DNA from: Bacillota bacterium
GTDB taxonomy: Bacteria; Bacillota; Clostridia; Christensenellales; SZUA-584
Direction: 5' to 3'
Assembly: GCA_023391105.1 (NCBI GenBank)
Contig: JAEWBO010000034.1
Coordinates: 1 to 64,000, forward strand
DNA: 64,000 nt
The notes beneath the pieces are model-generated. The model did not search any database. It saw only the letters and a list, made by a program, of their open reading frames with translations, and was not told where the DNA came from. The position numbers and the translations under genes are program-made. Shown here piece after piece: positions 17,747-27,123 of this stretch; positions within the stretch are counted from its first letter, which is position 1; each line of letters opens with the position of its first letter.

Positions 17747-20131
17747 ATGAAAAAAACGATCATACTGACTTTGGTTTTCTTGTGTTTGCTGACAATAGGG
17801 CCTTTAATGGTTTTGGATTGCCAGGGTGCAGAAACTGAATTGGTGATGACAGAAAATGCAAAAGCTGCGGAGGTGGTTTTTGAACCGGAAACGTCGGAAA
17901 GCAAAGCGTCTCCGGAGCCTACAAGAAAAGACGAAATCGAGGCAACTGAGAGTAAGCAGCCCGCGGAGACTGCTGGGGATTCGAGTCAAACATCTATAGA
18001 AAATACAGTACCTGAAGTGTCCGGGCAAGGAAATGAAAACGATGTCGGGGGAACGGATTGTTTTGAGGAATCAACGCAGACAACTGTTCAAACCAGCGAT
18101 GCGCAAGCCTTGGATAAAAATCTCGGATTGATTGTTGATGAGAATGGCTATATATCGATGACACCTTTTTCTGCAGATCACTACATGGTAGGCCTTTTTT
18201 CCGAGATATCCGAAGGGTTTAATACAGGTGAGTGGGATATAACGGATGCTCAACTGACGTTAAGCTTTTCAACAACACAATTGGTTTCAGAGGTTTTGTC
18301 GAACATAACGATATCCATAAACGGCGTCAGGTTTTATTCGGAAAACGTTCCTGTTACAGACGGAACAAGAAGAGAACTGACCGTCAAAATACCTGTTGAG
18401 CATATTGTCGAAGGGTATAACGTCATAGCGATCGAAGGTTATATACGGACGTACAACGGCCTGCCTTGTGTAGACGACGTGACCACCGCAAACTGGATGA
18501 ATGTGTTCAAGGAGTCGTTTATTGAAATATCATATCATCCTGTCGAACCCTGTGCCAACATTGATGATTTTTACTCCTGCTTCACGTCCATTAACGCGCT
18601 TGAAAATGATCAAAGCGCCGTGGCTATCGCGACCGGATATGATACGGATGAGCTTGATGCAGCACTGACCACGCTTGCGGGTATTTCCAGAAAATCGACC
18701 AAGAGTTATCAAAACATCAATTTTATCGCCTGCGATGAATGTTCCCATGCCGGAGAGTTAAAGTACGTCATTTATATTGGCAAACCGGATCACCTGCCCG
18801 AAATGCTGCAGTCGGCGGTGTCTGAAAATGGGGGCTTGCAAGGCTCGGATGCCGGCATGTTCCTGATTACCGGAGATATAAACGTCCTTGTCGTGACAGG
18901 TAATGACGGGGCGGCGCTTGATAGGGCGGCAGCATTATTATCCGATCCTACCACCATGAATCAATTGAAAAAAAAGGTCAAGATAATCGATGAAAATGAG
19001 GATGTTTACGTCAGAAAAGAGGGGATTAAGCAATATACCCAATTGACAAAGACGGGAACCTATGTTGACGGTGCTTTCAGACAGAAGGCCGATTACCAGA
19101 TCGACTTTGAAAACAACAGAAAACTTGCATATGGAAGCGAGGTGGATCTATATTTCAGGTATTCCAAAAACCTGGATTTTGAACGTTCCTTGGTTACGGT
19201 ATATGTTAACGATGTTCCTATCGGAAGCCAGAAGTTATCCATGGCAAAGGCAGAGGGGGACAATATCGTCCTCAATATACCAACCGACATCGAAGTCACC
19301 GGCAGCTTCAAAATGACAGTGGCGTTTGATCTTGAAATAAAGGATTTATGGTGCACGCTGAGGCAAAGCGAAACACCGTGGGCATACGTATCCAGTGAAT
19401 CCATGTTGAAATTAAACTCGGTTGAGGTGCCTTATTACCTGTTTGAGAATTATCCTTATCCGTTTCTTTCAGGAGGGGAGTTCAACGACGTCGTTCTGGT
19501 TGTACCGGATGATAATTCGGATCTCGATTTGAATTTGATGGGCAACTTAATGCTGACGATGGGGCAGTTCTTAAAGTATAACACGGGCGATCTATCTGTT
19601 GTCAGAGCGTCGAACCCGGGAGGGCTTCAGGAGAAAAACGTTATTGCTGTGGGAACGTATAGCAATAATCCGTTTATTGCGGGACTCAATGACCAGTTGT
19701 TCTTCCGTTTCTATGAGAACGGGGCAGGTATTATGTCTAACGAAAAATTGCTGATAGAACCCACGTATTCGACAACGCTTTCAACAGCGCAGATCATTCA
19801 GTCGCCGTATTCAAACGTGAAAAATGCCATACTTGTTTTGGCGAGCGCAAACGCTGACTACCTGAAAAACACCTTTGAGTATTTCGGAGACACGACCGAG
19901 CTATGGAAGCTGTACGGAGACGGTTTCGTGGCAGATGAAGACGACATATTTCAATACAGATTTAAAGAGGAGAACGAGAAAGAAGAACAAGCCACCGAGG
20001 AATTCTTTGAAAGAGCGGATGTCATGAGTCTGATCTACGTGGCAGGAGCCGTCCTCGTGATACTTTTGGCGGCTGTCATATTTATGGTAATGAGATATAG
20101 GAGGAGACACAGTCATGAAGAGGAGAAATAA
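17747..20131 (+). CDS. BcsB-like cellulose-synthase-subunit-type protein
   Basis: About 794 residues. Signal peptide, then a Glu/Ser/Thr-rich spacer (about residues 35-120), a large extracellular region and one C-terminal membrane helix (about 762-785) with an Arg-rich cytosolic end. Two beta-sandwich and linker modules resemble BcsB: ADHYMVGLFSEISEGF with TLSFSTTQ and ISINGVRFYS, and later VDLYFRYSKNLDF with VTVYVNDVPIGS. BcsB guides the polymer away from the synthase. ATG 17747 has AAGGAG about ten bases upstream. It overlaps the next gene by 17 bases, which couples its synthesis to the predicted c-di-GMP receptor. Confidence 0.8.
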   Translation: MKKTIILTLVFLCLLTIGPLMVLDCQGAETELVMTENAKAAEVVFEPETSESKASPEPTRKDEIEATESKQPAETAGDSSQTSIENTVPEVSGQGNENDVGGTDCFEESTQTTVQTSDAQALDKNLGLIVDENGYISMTPFSADHYMVGLFSEISEGFNTGEWDITDAQLTLSFSTTQLVSEVLSNITISINGVRFYSENVPVTDGTRRELTVKIPVEHIVEGYNVIAIEGYIRTYNGLPCVDDVTTANWMNVFKESFIEISYHPVEPCANIDDFYSCFTSINALENDQSAVAIATGYDTDELDAALTTLAGISRKSTKSYQNINFIACDECSHAGELKYVIYIGKPDHLPEMLQSAVSENGGLQGSDAGMFLITGDINVLVVTGNDGAALDRAAALLSDPTTMNQLKKKVKIIDENEDVYVRKEGIKQYTQLTKTGTYVDGAFRQKADYQIDFENNRKLAYGSEVDLYFRYSKNLDFERSLVTVYVNDVPIGSQKLSMAKAEGDNIVLNIPTDIEVTGSFKMTVAFDLEIKDLWCTLRQSETPWAYVSSESMLKLNSVEVPYYLFENYPYPFLSGGEFNDVVLVVPDDNSDLDLNLMGNLMLTMGQFLKYNTGDLSVVRASNPGGLQEKNVIAVGTYSNNPFIAGLNDQLFFRFYENGAGIMSNEKLLIEPTYSTTLSTAQIIQSPYSNVKNAILVLASANADYLKNTFEYFGDTTELWKLYGDGFVADEDDIFQYRFKEENEKEEQATEEFFERADVMSLIYVAGAVLVILLAAVIFMVMRYRRRHSHEEEK

Positions 20132-20966
20132 GAACCTGCAAACAGATATCAGTTTTATATCTTTGGTTATCCTTATATTCGTATACTTCATATTCCTAAT
20201 CTATCAAGAAGAATATCTTATGGATAATTTTTTGATTGCACTGGTCGTTTTTATCATTATATTGATCACATACTTTACTAATCTGACAACCGGCTTGATC
20301 ATAAATACGACTCTGATACTGACATATATCACATATTTGATCATTCAGAGCATTATGAAAGGAAGCGTCATTCAGTCGTACGTGTATTTTTGGATATTTA
20401 TGTCGCCTGCACTGACAACCGTGTTTTCATTGTTTACGATGAACACTTCCGCGCTTCAAAAGCAAGTGGATGAATTGAGCCAAAAGCTTGTCACGATATC
20501 CACTTTAAATGAGGATACGAAGCTGAAAAATCTAAGGGCCTTTGAAAACGATGCGAGAATATTTATGAGTATAGCTAAACGGTATGATGCTGATTTTGGT
20601 GTGCTGGTAATCAAATTTAAGCATCAAAGAGAGCTTGAAAGGCTTTCAAGAAAAGAGGGAATGAAGAGAATTGTCAACCTTGTCGCAAGTGTTATCAGAA
20701 AAGCGACAAGGGCGGAGGACGAATTATATCTGCTTGATGATGAAGAAATATTATTCGGCGTCATTCTGCTGACAAAGAAGGAAAGCATTAAAGTGATACA
20801 TAACAGATTAAAAGAGGAAATCGCGGTTATAGATACAAATGAGGTTCTTAATACAAGACAACTGATTTTGGATATGAGAATTGGCATGGCATTTGGTGAC
20901 GGAAAGAAAGATGCGCTTGAGCTGTTGGACGCAGCCAAAGAATCCATGCAATATGATGTATCGTAG
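20115..20966 (+). CDS. membrane protein with degenerate GGDEF domain and intact I-site (predicted c-di-GMP receptor)
   Basis: 283 residues. Four membrane segments (about 14-31, 38-55, 60-80, 88-108), a short coiled coil (about 112-130), then a GGDEF-type domain. The usual entry motif DxLTGLxNRRxF survives as EDTKLKNLRAF. The active-site motif GGDEF is replaced by DDEEI (208-212), so cyclase activity is unlikely. The inhibitory-site motif RxxD is intact (RAED, 199-202) and sits exactly five residues upstream, the position that binds c-di-GMP. PelD uses the same arrangement as an activating receptor for Pel polysaccharide. It probably replaces the missing PilZ domain of the neighbouring synthase. 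GGAGG precedes the ATG. Confidence 0.8.
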   Translation: MKRRNKNLQTDISFISLVILIFVYFIFLIYQEEYLMDNFLIALVVFIIILITYFTNLTTGLIINTTLILTYITYLIIQSIMKGSVIQSYVYFWIFMSPALTTVFSLFTMNTSALQKQVDELSQKLVTISTLNEDTKLKNLRAFENDARIFMSIAKRYDADFGVLVIKFKHQRELERLSRKEGMKRIVNLVASVIRKATRAEDELYLLDDEEILFGVILLTKKESIKVIHNRLKEEIAVIDTNEVLNTRQLILDMRIGMAFGDGKKDALELLDAAKESMQYDVS

Positions 20967-21016
20967 TGAAAAGCCGCCCACATACATATAATATAAACTC
21001 AGGAAAGTGTCAGCGC

Positions 21017-22606
21017 ATGCGAAGGAATCTGCTCATATTGGTTATTGTCATATTCGTGCTTGTGACGTTTATTTCAGGCTGTAAGCAGGACGAAGAGGAG
21101 GACATCCAACGAAGAGAACACATTGAAACGAATATCTGCGATTCGGAATCTACGCCGATACCGCAAGCCCCTGCCTTTGCAGGGAATAATTCGGAAAAAA
21201 CTCTGGATTTATTATTTGAGGCGGAAGATGCTTCGCTTGAGGGATTGGAAAAATACACTTTGGCCAATAACAACGGCATGCAAGCCAAAAGCGGAATCGG
21301 ATATGTCGGCACATGGGATACGGAAGGAAGCCGGCTGATTTTTCATGTGGAGGTGCCCGTGTCCGGGACATATGAACTGGAATTTCTAACGGCAGCGTGC
21401 GATGACGAGAGCTATAATACAGTGATAGTTAATGACAGGACTTTTTATGAAGGTCTTCACACAAGAAGCACTGATTTTGAATCCAGCACGATGAAAGCCA
21501 AGCTTCAAAAGGGCGCAAATGTAATTACAATAGTAAGTGGCTGGGGCTGGATATACATGGATTGCATGCATGTAAGGCTGTCTGAGGACATTAGCCCCGA
21601 AATGTATGACGTTGAAAAAACGTTGACAAACAAAAACGCGTCCGAAAACACCCGCCGATTGATGAGCTATCTGGTGGATCAATATGGAGAATATACTCTG
21701 TCCGGCCAGTATAACAATGATAAAGGCCTTGGCTCACCCGAGATAAAAGAACTCTATAAGCTGACAGGTAAATACCCTGCGATCATGGGCTTTGATTTTG
21801 TTAATTATTCACCAAGCAGGGTGGAAAACGGCACGGAATCAAAACAGACCGAATATGCTCAGCAATGGCATGATATGGGTGGTGTCGTGACTTTTATGTG
21901 GCATTGGAATGCGCCCAAGGATTTAATTGACACGGAGGAACTTCCGTGGTGGAAAGGTTTTTACACAGAGGCCACGACGTTCGATTTGGACAAAGCCTTA
22001 AGCGGGACAGATCCCTTGGGATACGAATTCATTCTTCGTGATATAGACGTTATTGCAGAACAGTTAAAATTATTAGCCAATAAGGATATACCGGTATTGT
22101 GGAGGCCATTGCACGAAGCGAGCGGGGGATATTTCTGGTGGGGCGCATATGGATCGGAGAACTATAAAACGCTATGGAAGCTGATGTATGACCGCCTGAC
22201 CAACACACACGGGCTGAACAATTTGATTTGGATTTATAATGGACAAGATCCTGATTGGTATCCCGGAGACGAATATGTCGATATCATTGCCGAGGATGTC
22301 TATACGGAGCCATACGATTATGAAAGTCATTATAACAGATTTTATCGAGCCTTGGGATATACCGATAAAAACAAAATGATCGGACTTGCGGAGAACGGCG
22401 AGATTCCTGATCCCGACCTTATGTACGAAGATAATGCATGTTGGTTGTTTTTTATCACATGGAATGATGAGTATATCGTTGATAAGAAAAGCAAAAAAAT
22501 AACCGATAAATATAACGAATTCGATCACTTTATAGAAGTGTATCATCACGATAGAGTGATTACACTGGATGAACTGCCGGACTTGGATCTTTATCCCTTA
22601 GAATAA
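21017..22606 (+). CDS. GH26 (beta-mannanase-like) lipoprotein with an N-terminal carbohydrate-binding-like domain
   Basis: 529 residues. Lipoprotein signal with lipobox FISGC near residue 23. A CBM35-like beta-sandwich (about 50-180) contains AEDASLEG. The GH26 TIM barrel (about 190-520) has the acid/base Glu367 in WRPLHEASGGYFWWG and the nucleophile-position Glu459 in GLAENGE. GH26 enzymes cut beta-mannans and mixed-link glucans. ATG 21017 has AGGAAAG upstream and gives a clean signal peptide; a GTG at 20966 that overlaps the previous stop would add 17 residues in front. Within the operon it may trim or release the polymer. Confidence 0.85.
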   Translation: MRRNLLILVIVIFVLVTFISGCKQDEEEDIQRREHIETNICDSESTPIPQAPAFAGNNSEKTLDLLFEAEDASLEGLEKYTLANNNGMQAKSGIGYVGTWDTEGSRLIFHVEVPVSGTYELEFLTAACDDESYNTVIVNDRTFYEGLHTRSTDFESSTMKAKLQKGANVITIVSGWGWIYMDCMHVRLSEDISPEMYDVEKTLTNKNASENTRRLMSYLVDQYGEYTLSGQYNNDKGLGSPEIKELYKLTGKYPAIMGFDFVNYSPSRVENGTESKQTEYAQQWHDMGGVVTFMWHWNAPKDLIDTEELPWWKGFYTEATTFDLDKALSGTDPLGYEFILRDIDVIAEQLKLLANKDIPVLWRPLHEASGGYFWWGAYGSENYKTLWKLMYDRLTNTHGLNNLIWIYNGQDPDWYPGDEYVDIIAEDVYTEPYDYESHYNRFYRALGYTDKNKMIGLAENGEIPDPDLMYEDNACWLFFITWNDEYIVDKKSKKITDKYNEFDHFIEVYHHDRVITLDELPDLDLYPLE

Positions 22607-22646
22607 ACTGTGTTTGTTTCCGGTCAACATATAATGAAAGCGGGTC

Positions 22647-23753
22647 ATGTATATAGTGAAAAAGGTAATGCTTGTTTTCGGGACAAGACCAGAAGCCATA
22701 AAAATGTGCCCATTGGTAAATGAACTAAAGAAACGGGAAGGCATTAAGACAATCGTATGCGTGACTGGCCAGCATAGACAGATGCTTGATCAGGTGCTGG
22801 AGGCATTTGGTATTGTTCCGGACTATGATCTTTGCATTATGCAGCCAAAACAGACGCTTTTTGATATCACAACAAACGTATTGGAAAGCATTAAGTCTGT
22901 TTTGGAAGCCGACAAGCCCGACATCGTGCTCGTGCATGGTGACACCTCCACAACATTCGTCAGCGCCCTTGCTTGTTTCTATCTAAGAATACCCTTGGGG
23001 CATGTTGAAGCGGGACTTCGCACACACAACATCTATTCGCCGTATCCGGAAGAGTTTAACAGGCAAGCGGTAAGCCTTATTTCAACATACAATTTTGCCC
23101 CTACGGAACAGGCGAGACAAAACCTGCTTGACGAAAAGAAAAGCGATGAGAACATCTACGTGACTGGTAACACGGCGATAGATGCGTTAAAAACAACAGT
23201 AAAGGAAAATTACACCCATGAGCTTTTAGAATGGGCAAAAGGAAGCCGGTTGATATTGCTGACGGCACACAGGCGGGAAAACCTAGGTAAGCCATTGGAA
23301 AATATATTTTCAGCGATCAGGCAAGTGGTTGAGGAATTCGAGGATATCAAAGTGATATATCCCATACATATGAATCCTGTTATTCGAAAGGCAGCCAACA
23401 GGATATTTAAAGACACAGACAGAGTGATGATCGTCGAACCGCTGGACGTGCTCGATTTTCATAACTTCATGGCGAGATCATATATGGTGCTGACGGATAG
23501 CGGCGGTGTGCAGGAAGAGGCGCCGTCATTAGGGAAGCCGGTTTTGGTGTTGCGTGATACCACGGAGAGGCCGGAGGGCGTGGCGGCCGGAACCTTAAAA
23601 TTGGTCGGCACAAACAAGAAAAATCTCTACAACGAACTAAAAAGGCTGCTGACAGATCAGCAAGCCCATGATGCTATGAGCATAGCGGCCAATCCTTATG
23701 GAGACGGATTTGCGTCAAAAAGAATCGCTGATATACTGGAGGATATATGTTAG
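22647..23753 (+). CDS. UDP-N-acetylglucosamine 2-epimerase (non-hydrolysing)
   Basis: 368 residues, full length. Interconverts UDP-GlcNAc and UDP-ManNAc in the cytosol. Family motifs: VFGTRPEAIKMCPLV at the N-terminus, GHVEAGLRT, TAHRREN and TDSGGVQEEAP in the nucleotide-binding half. Last gene of the operon, 40 bases after the GH26 gene. Its presence suggests that ManNAc (or an acid derived from it) is a building block of the polymer or that the precursor is needed for cell-wall teichoic-type polymers. The first is an inference. A bidirectional hairpin follows. Confidence 0.93.
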   Translation: MYIVKKVMLVFGTRPEAIKMCPLVNELKKREGIKTIVCVTGQHRQMLDQVLEAFGIVPDYDLCIMQPKQTLFDITTNVLESIKSVLEADKPDIVLVHGDTSTTFVSALACFYLRIPLGHVEAGLRTHNIYSPYPEEFNRQAVSLISTYNFAPTEQARQNLLDEKKSDENIYVTGNTAIDALKTTVKENYTHELLEWAKGSRLILLTAHRRENLGKPLENIFSAIRQVVEEFEDIKVIYPIHMNPVIRKAANRIFKDTDRVMIVEPLDVLDFHNFMARSYMVLTDSGGVQEEAPSLGKPVLVLRDTTERPEGVAAGTLKLVGTNKKNLYNELKRLLTDQQAHDAMSIAANPYGDGFASKRIADILEDIC

Positions 23754-23820
23754 CTTTCGGCACACGATTTTTAGCCGAATAATAGCACACGATTTTACTA
23801 TAATTATCTCACAAAACGCG

Positions 23821-23845
23821 AAAACCCCGATTATATCAGGGTTTT
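23821..23845. terminator. bidirectional terminator between the epimerase and tRNA-Ser genes
   Basis: AAAACCCC and GGGTTTT-type arms around a ten-base loop, T-rich on both sides. It lies five bases beyond the 3' end of the tRNA and about 70 bases after the epimerase stop, so it can end both converging transcripts. Confidence 0.75.
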
Positions 23846-23849
23846 CTTT

Positions 23850-23941
23850 TGGCGGAGAGAGAGGGATTCGAACCCTCGGTACGCTATTAACGTACACACG
23901 ATTTCCAGTCGTGCGCCTTAGACCAGCTCAGCCATCTCTCC
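23850..23941 (-). tRNA. tRNA-Ser (anticodon GGA)
   Basis: Minus-strand sequence starts GGAGAGATGGCTGAG and ends in an acceptor arm TCTCTCC plus discriminator G and an encoded CCA. The anticodon arm CACGA-ctGGAaa-TCGTG gives anticodon GGA (complement at 23904-23906). A long variable arm (GTACGTTAATAGCGTAC) marks it as class II, and GGTTCGAATCC is a normal T loop. Complete and apparently functional. Confidence 0.95.
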
Positions 23942-24112
23942 ATTAAAATATTGAATTTTGCATGATCGCACATTTAAACAAATTGGTTGTCCCTCTGCGT
24001 CACGCGAAGGATATTTTAACACATGCATTTAAAAATAACAACAAATAAATCACATATTTTGCGGTGAACAGCAAAAAATATTGTTAATAGAATCTATGAA
24101 AGGTGGAGTATG

Positions 24113-24268
24113 ATGCAAAAGTTTAAATCGGGACAAAAAGCGCCGCAGAGCGGAGACTATAGGATTGTCAATGAAAACGGACAAGTGGTAAGAAGTGGTG
24201 TCACGCTGGACAAAGGCGACTCTTTCCCGCCAACCCCTGGTTCCAACCAGTTTTTTGAAAAGGAATAG
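24113..24268 (+). CDS. YjzC-like small protein
   Basis: 51 residues, short and easily missed. Pattern FKSGQKAPQSGDYRIVNE, then GDSFPPTPGSNQFF, matches the YjzC family of Firmicutes (a core of about 50 residues rich in Gly and Pro). ATG at 24113 has AGGTGG seven bases upstream; an in-frame ATG lies at 24110. A strong terminator follows eight bases after the stop. Function unknown; the fold resembles a small beta-barrel, by inference only. Confidence 0.75.
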   Translation: MQKFKSGQKAPQSGDYRIVNENGQVVRSGVTLDKGDSFPPTPGSNQFFEKE

Positions 24269-24275
24269 CGGAGGA

Positions 24276-24304
24276 AAGATCGGCAATGAAGCCGGTCTTT
24301 TTTA
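24276..24304 (+). terminator. intrinsic terminator after the YjzC-like gene
   Basis: AAGATCGGC (24276-24284) pairs with GCCGGTCTT (24291-24299), followed by a run of T residues. Confidence 0.8.
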
Positions 24305-24354
24305 TACACTGCTTGCGCAAGCTATGATATACTGTTAAAAAAAGTGGAGCAGCA

Positions 24355-26616
24355 ATGAAAACGGAACTACTTGCACCCGCAGGCGATATGCAATCCGTCA
24401 TGCAGGCGGTGCAAAACGGTGCGGACGCAGTATATTTAGGCGGAAAAGGTTTTGGCGCTCGCGCGTTCGCAAAGAACTTCTCATATAGCGAGATAAAAAC
24501 TGTCATTGATTATGCGCATACCTATGGTGCGCTTGTTTATATTACAGTCAATACACTCGTTTATGAAGACGAAACGGTAGCATTTTTGGCGCATGTAGAG
24601 CAGGTTTTGCGGGCCGGTGCAGACGCGCTCATCATGCAGGATGTGGGTATGATTGAAGCTGTGCATTGCCGTTTCCCAGATGCGGTTGTCCATGCCAGCA
24701 CGCAGATGCACAACCACAACGACGCTTCGCTTGCGTTTGCTGAGCGTCTAGGGATAAAACGTGCAGTGCTTGCACGCGAAATGAGCCTCAAACAGATCAA
24801 AGAACTGAAAAGCAAAATTGAAAAGGAAGTCTTTGTTCACGGCGCTCTTTGCATCAGTTATAGCGGTCAATGCCTGTTCAGCGCGTTGACAAACGGCCGC
24901 AGCGGAAACCGTGGCACCTGTGCGCAGAGCTGCCGCATGCGCTACAAGCTTAGCGACGAGAGCGGCATCGTTTATCAGACGAAAGGTGATTATCTGCTCA
25001 GCCCCAAGGATATCGGGCTGTTTGAAAACGTTGAAGCACTGCTTAATGCTGGAATCGGCTGCTTTAAAATTGAGGGGCGCATGAAATCGCCTGAATATGT
25101 GGGGCTTGCTACGAAAATTTATGCGAAGCTTCTTAAAGACTATCATGACGGCAGACCGATGAATACCGACTTAAAGGATATGGCAGATCTGCTTAAGCTA
25201 TTTAACCGAGGTTATTCGAAAGCGCATCTTTTTGATACGAAGGGCGAAACGTTGATGAGCATGGACCGGCCCAACCATCGCGGCACACCCTTGGGAAAGG
25301 TCGTTTTTGTGGGACACGGGCGAATTAAGCTGCGTTTATCTGCGCCGCTCAATCAGGGCGACGGCATAAAGTTTGAGCAAAGCGACGACGGATTCATATG
25401 TAACAAAATATATAAGAATGGATTGCTGACGGCATCGGCAAGTGAGGGCGATACGGTCGAGCTGGACGCGAAGGCAAAAACATCGGTGGGTGATACCGTC
25501 GTTAAAACGAGCGATATGCAGCTTATAAAAATGCTGCAATTGAATGAGAAGCGGCATGTACCCGTTTCAGGAAAGCTAACTGCAAGAATCGGTGAACAGC
25601 TCAGGCTCATTTTGCACGATGAGGACGGACATGAGGCCGTCGCTGAAGGGCAACAGGTTTCGCCCAGCCGGACGAGCCCCACGAAAAGAGCTGATTTGCA
25701 TAACGGCGTTGCAAAGCTCGGAGATACACCCTACAGGCTTGAGAACTTGGAAATAGATTCGGATGAGGGTATATTTGTTGCCAAAAGCGCGCTCAATGCG
25801 CTGCGGCGTGATGCAGCGGAAAAGCTCACGGAAATGCGAATCGCTGTTCCGTCACTTCGAATAAGTGATAAGACTCTGCTGCCTGTGCATTATGAAGAAG
25901 AAACAGATAAACCTTTGCTGCATGTGCTTGTGAGAACGACCGCACAGTTTGAGGCGGTGAAGGACATGGTCACAGGCGATATCTATACGGATGACGAACC
26001 GATTTATTTTGACAACAAAGCGGCGTATCCAAACCTTCGGCTTAAAACGGACAGGCTGGCTGAAAATCCGACGCTATATGAGAATGAACGGCTGCTCGTG
26101 ACCGATCACGGCGGCTTACATATGTATCCCGGAAGCAACAATGTGATACTTGACTATTCAGTTTACGCGCTCAACTCTTATGCATTGTCTGCGTTTGTTT
26201 CGTTCGGGGCGAAACGCATGGCGTTATCGCCTGAACTGACCATGGCGCAGACGGGGCAAATGATGGCGGCATTTAAAGAGAAAGGCGGTCAAACAGCGCC
26301 CGTGGAAGCGGTGCTTTGGGCGAGGTACGAGCTGATGGCAATGCGTCACTGCGTGCTGTCTGGTGCGCTTGGAAAGGCTTCATGCGGCCTGTGCAAAAAG
26401 AAGCGTTATTATCTTGAGGATATAAAGGGAAGCCGCTTTCCGGTTATCATGGATAAAAACTGCAAGAGCCATATTCTGCACAGCCATATTTCTGAAGCCG
26501 GCGCCAGTGGCTACTTGGCGCTTGGTGTGCGGCATTTTCGCGCTGAGTTGTTTGATGAGGATGTCGAGCAAAGCCAAGCGTTGGTTGACCGCCTTTTGAG
26601 ACAAATCAACGGATAA
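24355..26616 (+). CDS. U32-family peptidase / RlhA-type protein with DUF3656
   Basis: 753 residues, the long form of the U32 family. The N-terminal barrel carries LLAPAGDMQSVMQAVQNGADAVY and the U32 signature region EVFVHGALCISYSGQC, followed by NRGTCAQSCR with clustered Cys. The middle part fits the DUF3656 insert. The C-terminal CGLCKKKRYYL and a later KNCKSHI give further Cys likely to hold an Fe-S cluster. Related proteins (RlhA) are needed for hydroxylation of a cytidine in 23S rRNA, so an RNA-modification role is more likely than proteolysis. It leads a run of three genes with 9-base and 3-base gaps. Confidence 0.88.
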   Translation: MKTELLAPAGDMQSVMQAVQNGADAVYLGGKGFGARAFAKNFSYSEIKTVIDYAHTYGALVYITVNTLVYEDETVAFLAHVEQVLRAGADALIMQDVGMIEAVHCRFPDAVVHASTQMHNHNDASLAFAERLGIKRAVLAREMSLKQIKELKSKIEKEVFVHGALCISYSGQCLFSALTNGRSGNRGTCAQSCRMRYKLSDESGIVYQTKGDYLLSPKDIGLFENVEALLNAGIGCFKIEGRMKSPEYVGLATKIYAKLLKDYHDGRPMNTDLKDMADLLKLFNRGYSKAHLFDTKGETLMSMDRPNHRGTPLGKVVFVGHGRIKLRLSAPLNQGDGIKFEQSDDGFICNKIYKNGLLTASASEGDTVELDAKAKTSVGDTVVKTSDMQLIKMLQLNEKRHVPVSGKLTARIGEQLRLILHDEDGHEAVAEGQQVSPSRTSPTKRADLHNGVAKLGDTPYRLENLEIDSDEGIFVAKSALNALRRDAAEKLTEMRIAVPSLRISDKTLLPVHYEEETDKPLLHVLVRTTAQFEAVKDMVTGDIYTDDEPIYFDNKAAYPNLRLKTDRLAENPTLYENERLLVTDHGGLHMYPGSNNVILDYSVYALNSYALSAFVSFGAKRMALSPELTMAQTGQMMAAFKEKGGQTAPVEAVLWARYELMAMRHCVLSGALGKASCGLCKKKRYYLEDIKGSRFPVIMDKNCKSHILHSHISEAGASGYLALGVRHFRAELFDEDVEQSQALVDRLLRQING

Positions 26617-26625
26617 GAGAAAAGT

Positions 26626-27120
26626 ATGGAGACGATTTATTCCTTTGAACCTGTGGCGGACGGCCGCAGCCGTATATTGATACTGGGCTCCATGCCCGGG
26701 AAAGAGTCATTGCGAAAGCAACAGTATTACGGTCACGCGCAGAATGCGTTCTGGAAATTGATGAGCGCACTTTTGAACGAGCCGCACTATGAAGATTATG
26801 AAAAACGCCTTGATATGCTGCTCCGCAACGGTATCGCTCTTTGGGATGTTATCCAAAGCTGTGAAAGAAAAAGCAGTCTGGATTCTGATATTAAAAACGC
26901 CGAGGCGCATGATTTTGCAGCCTTTTTCGCTGCACATCCAAACATTAGGCGCGTATTTTTCAACGGTCATATGGCGTACAATACCTTTGCACGGCAAGTG
27001 GGCTTTAAGTTTAACGAAATTGTTTTTGAACGTCTTGGTTCCACCAGCCCTGCCCACGCCATTTCATTTGAAAAACGACTAACGGATTGGAAACGCATAT
27101 TGACTTATTTAGGGAGGTAA
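26626..27120 (+). CDS. DNA-deoxyinosine glycosylase (uracil-DNA-glycosylase superfamily)
   Basis: 164 residues. The start region ILILGSMPGKESLRKQQYYGHAQN is the active-site block of the small Mug/TDG-like family annotated as hypoxanthine-DNA glycosylase: GSMPG loop, then YYGHAQNAFW. A C-terminal LGSTSPAHA matches the second active-site loop that inserts into DNA. It should remove deaminated adenine (hypoxanthine) from DNA in base-excision repair. It lies between the U32 and hydrogenase-like genes, with no obvious functional link to them. Confidence 0.85.
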   Translation: METIYSFEPVADGRSRILILGSMPGKESLRKQQYYGHAQNAFWKLMSALLNEPHYEDYEKRLDMLLRNGIALWDVIQSCERKSSLDSDIKNAEAHDFAAFFAAHPNIRRVFFNGHMAYNTFARQVGFKFNEIVFERLGSTSPAHAISFEKRLTDWKRILTYLGR

Positions 27121-27123
27121 ATG

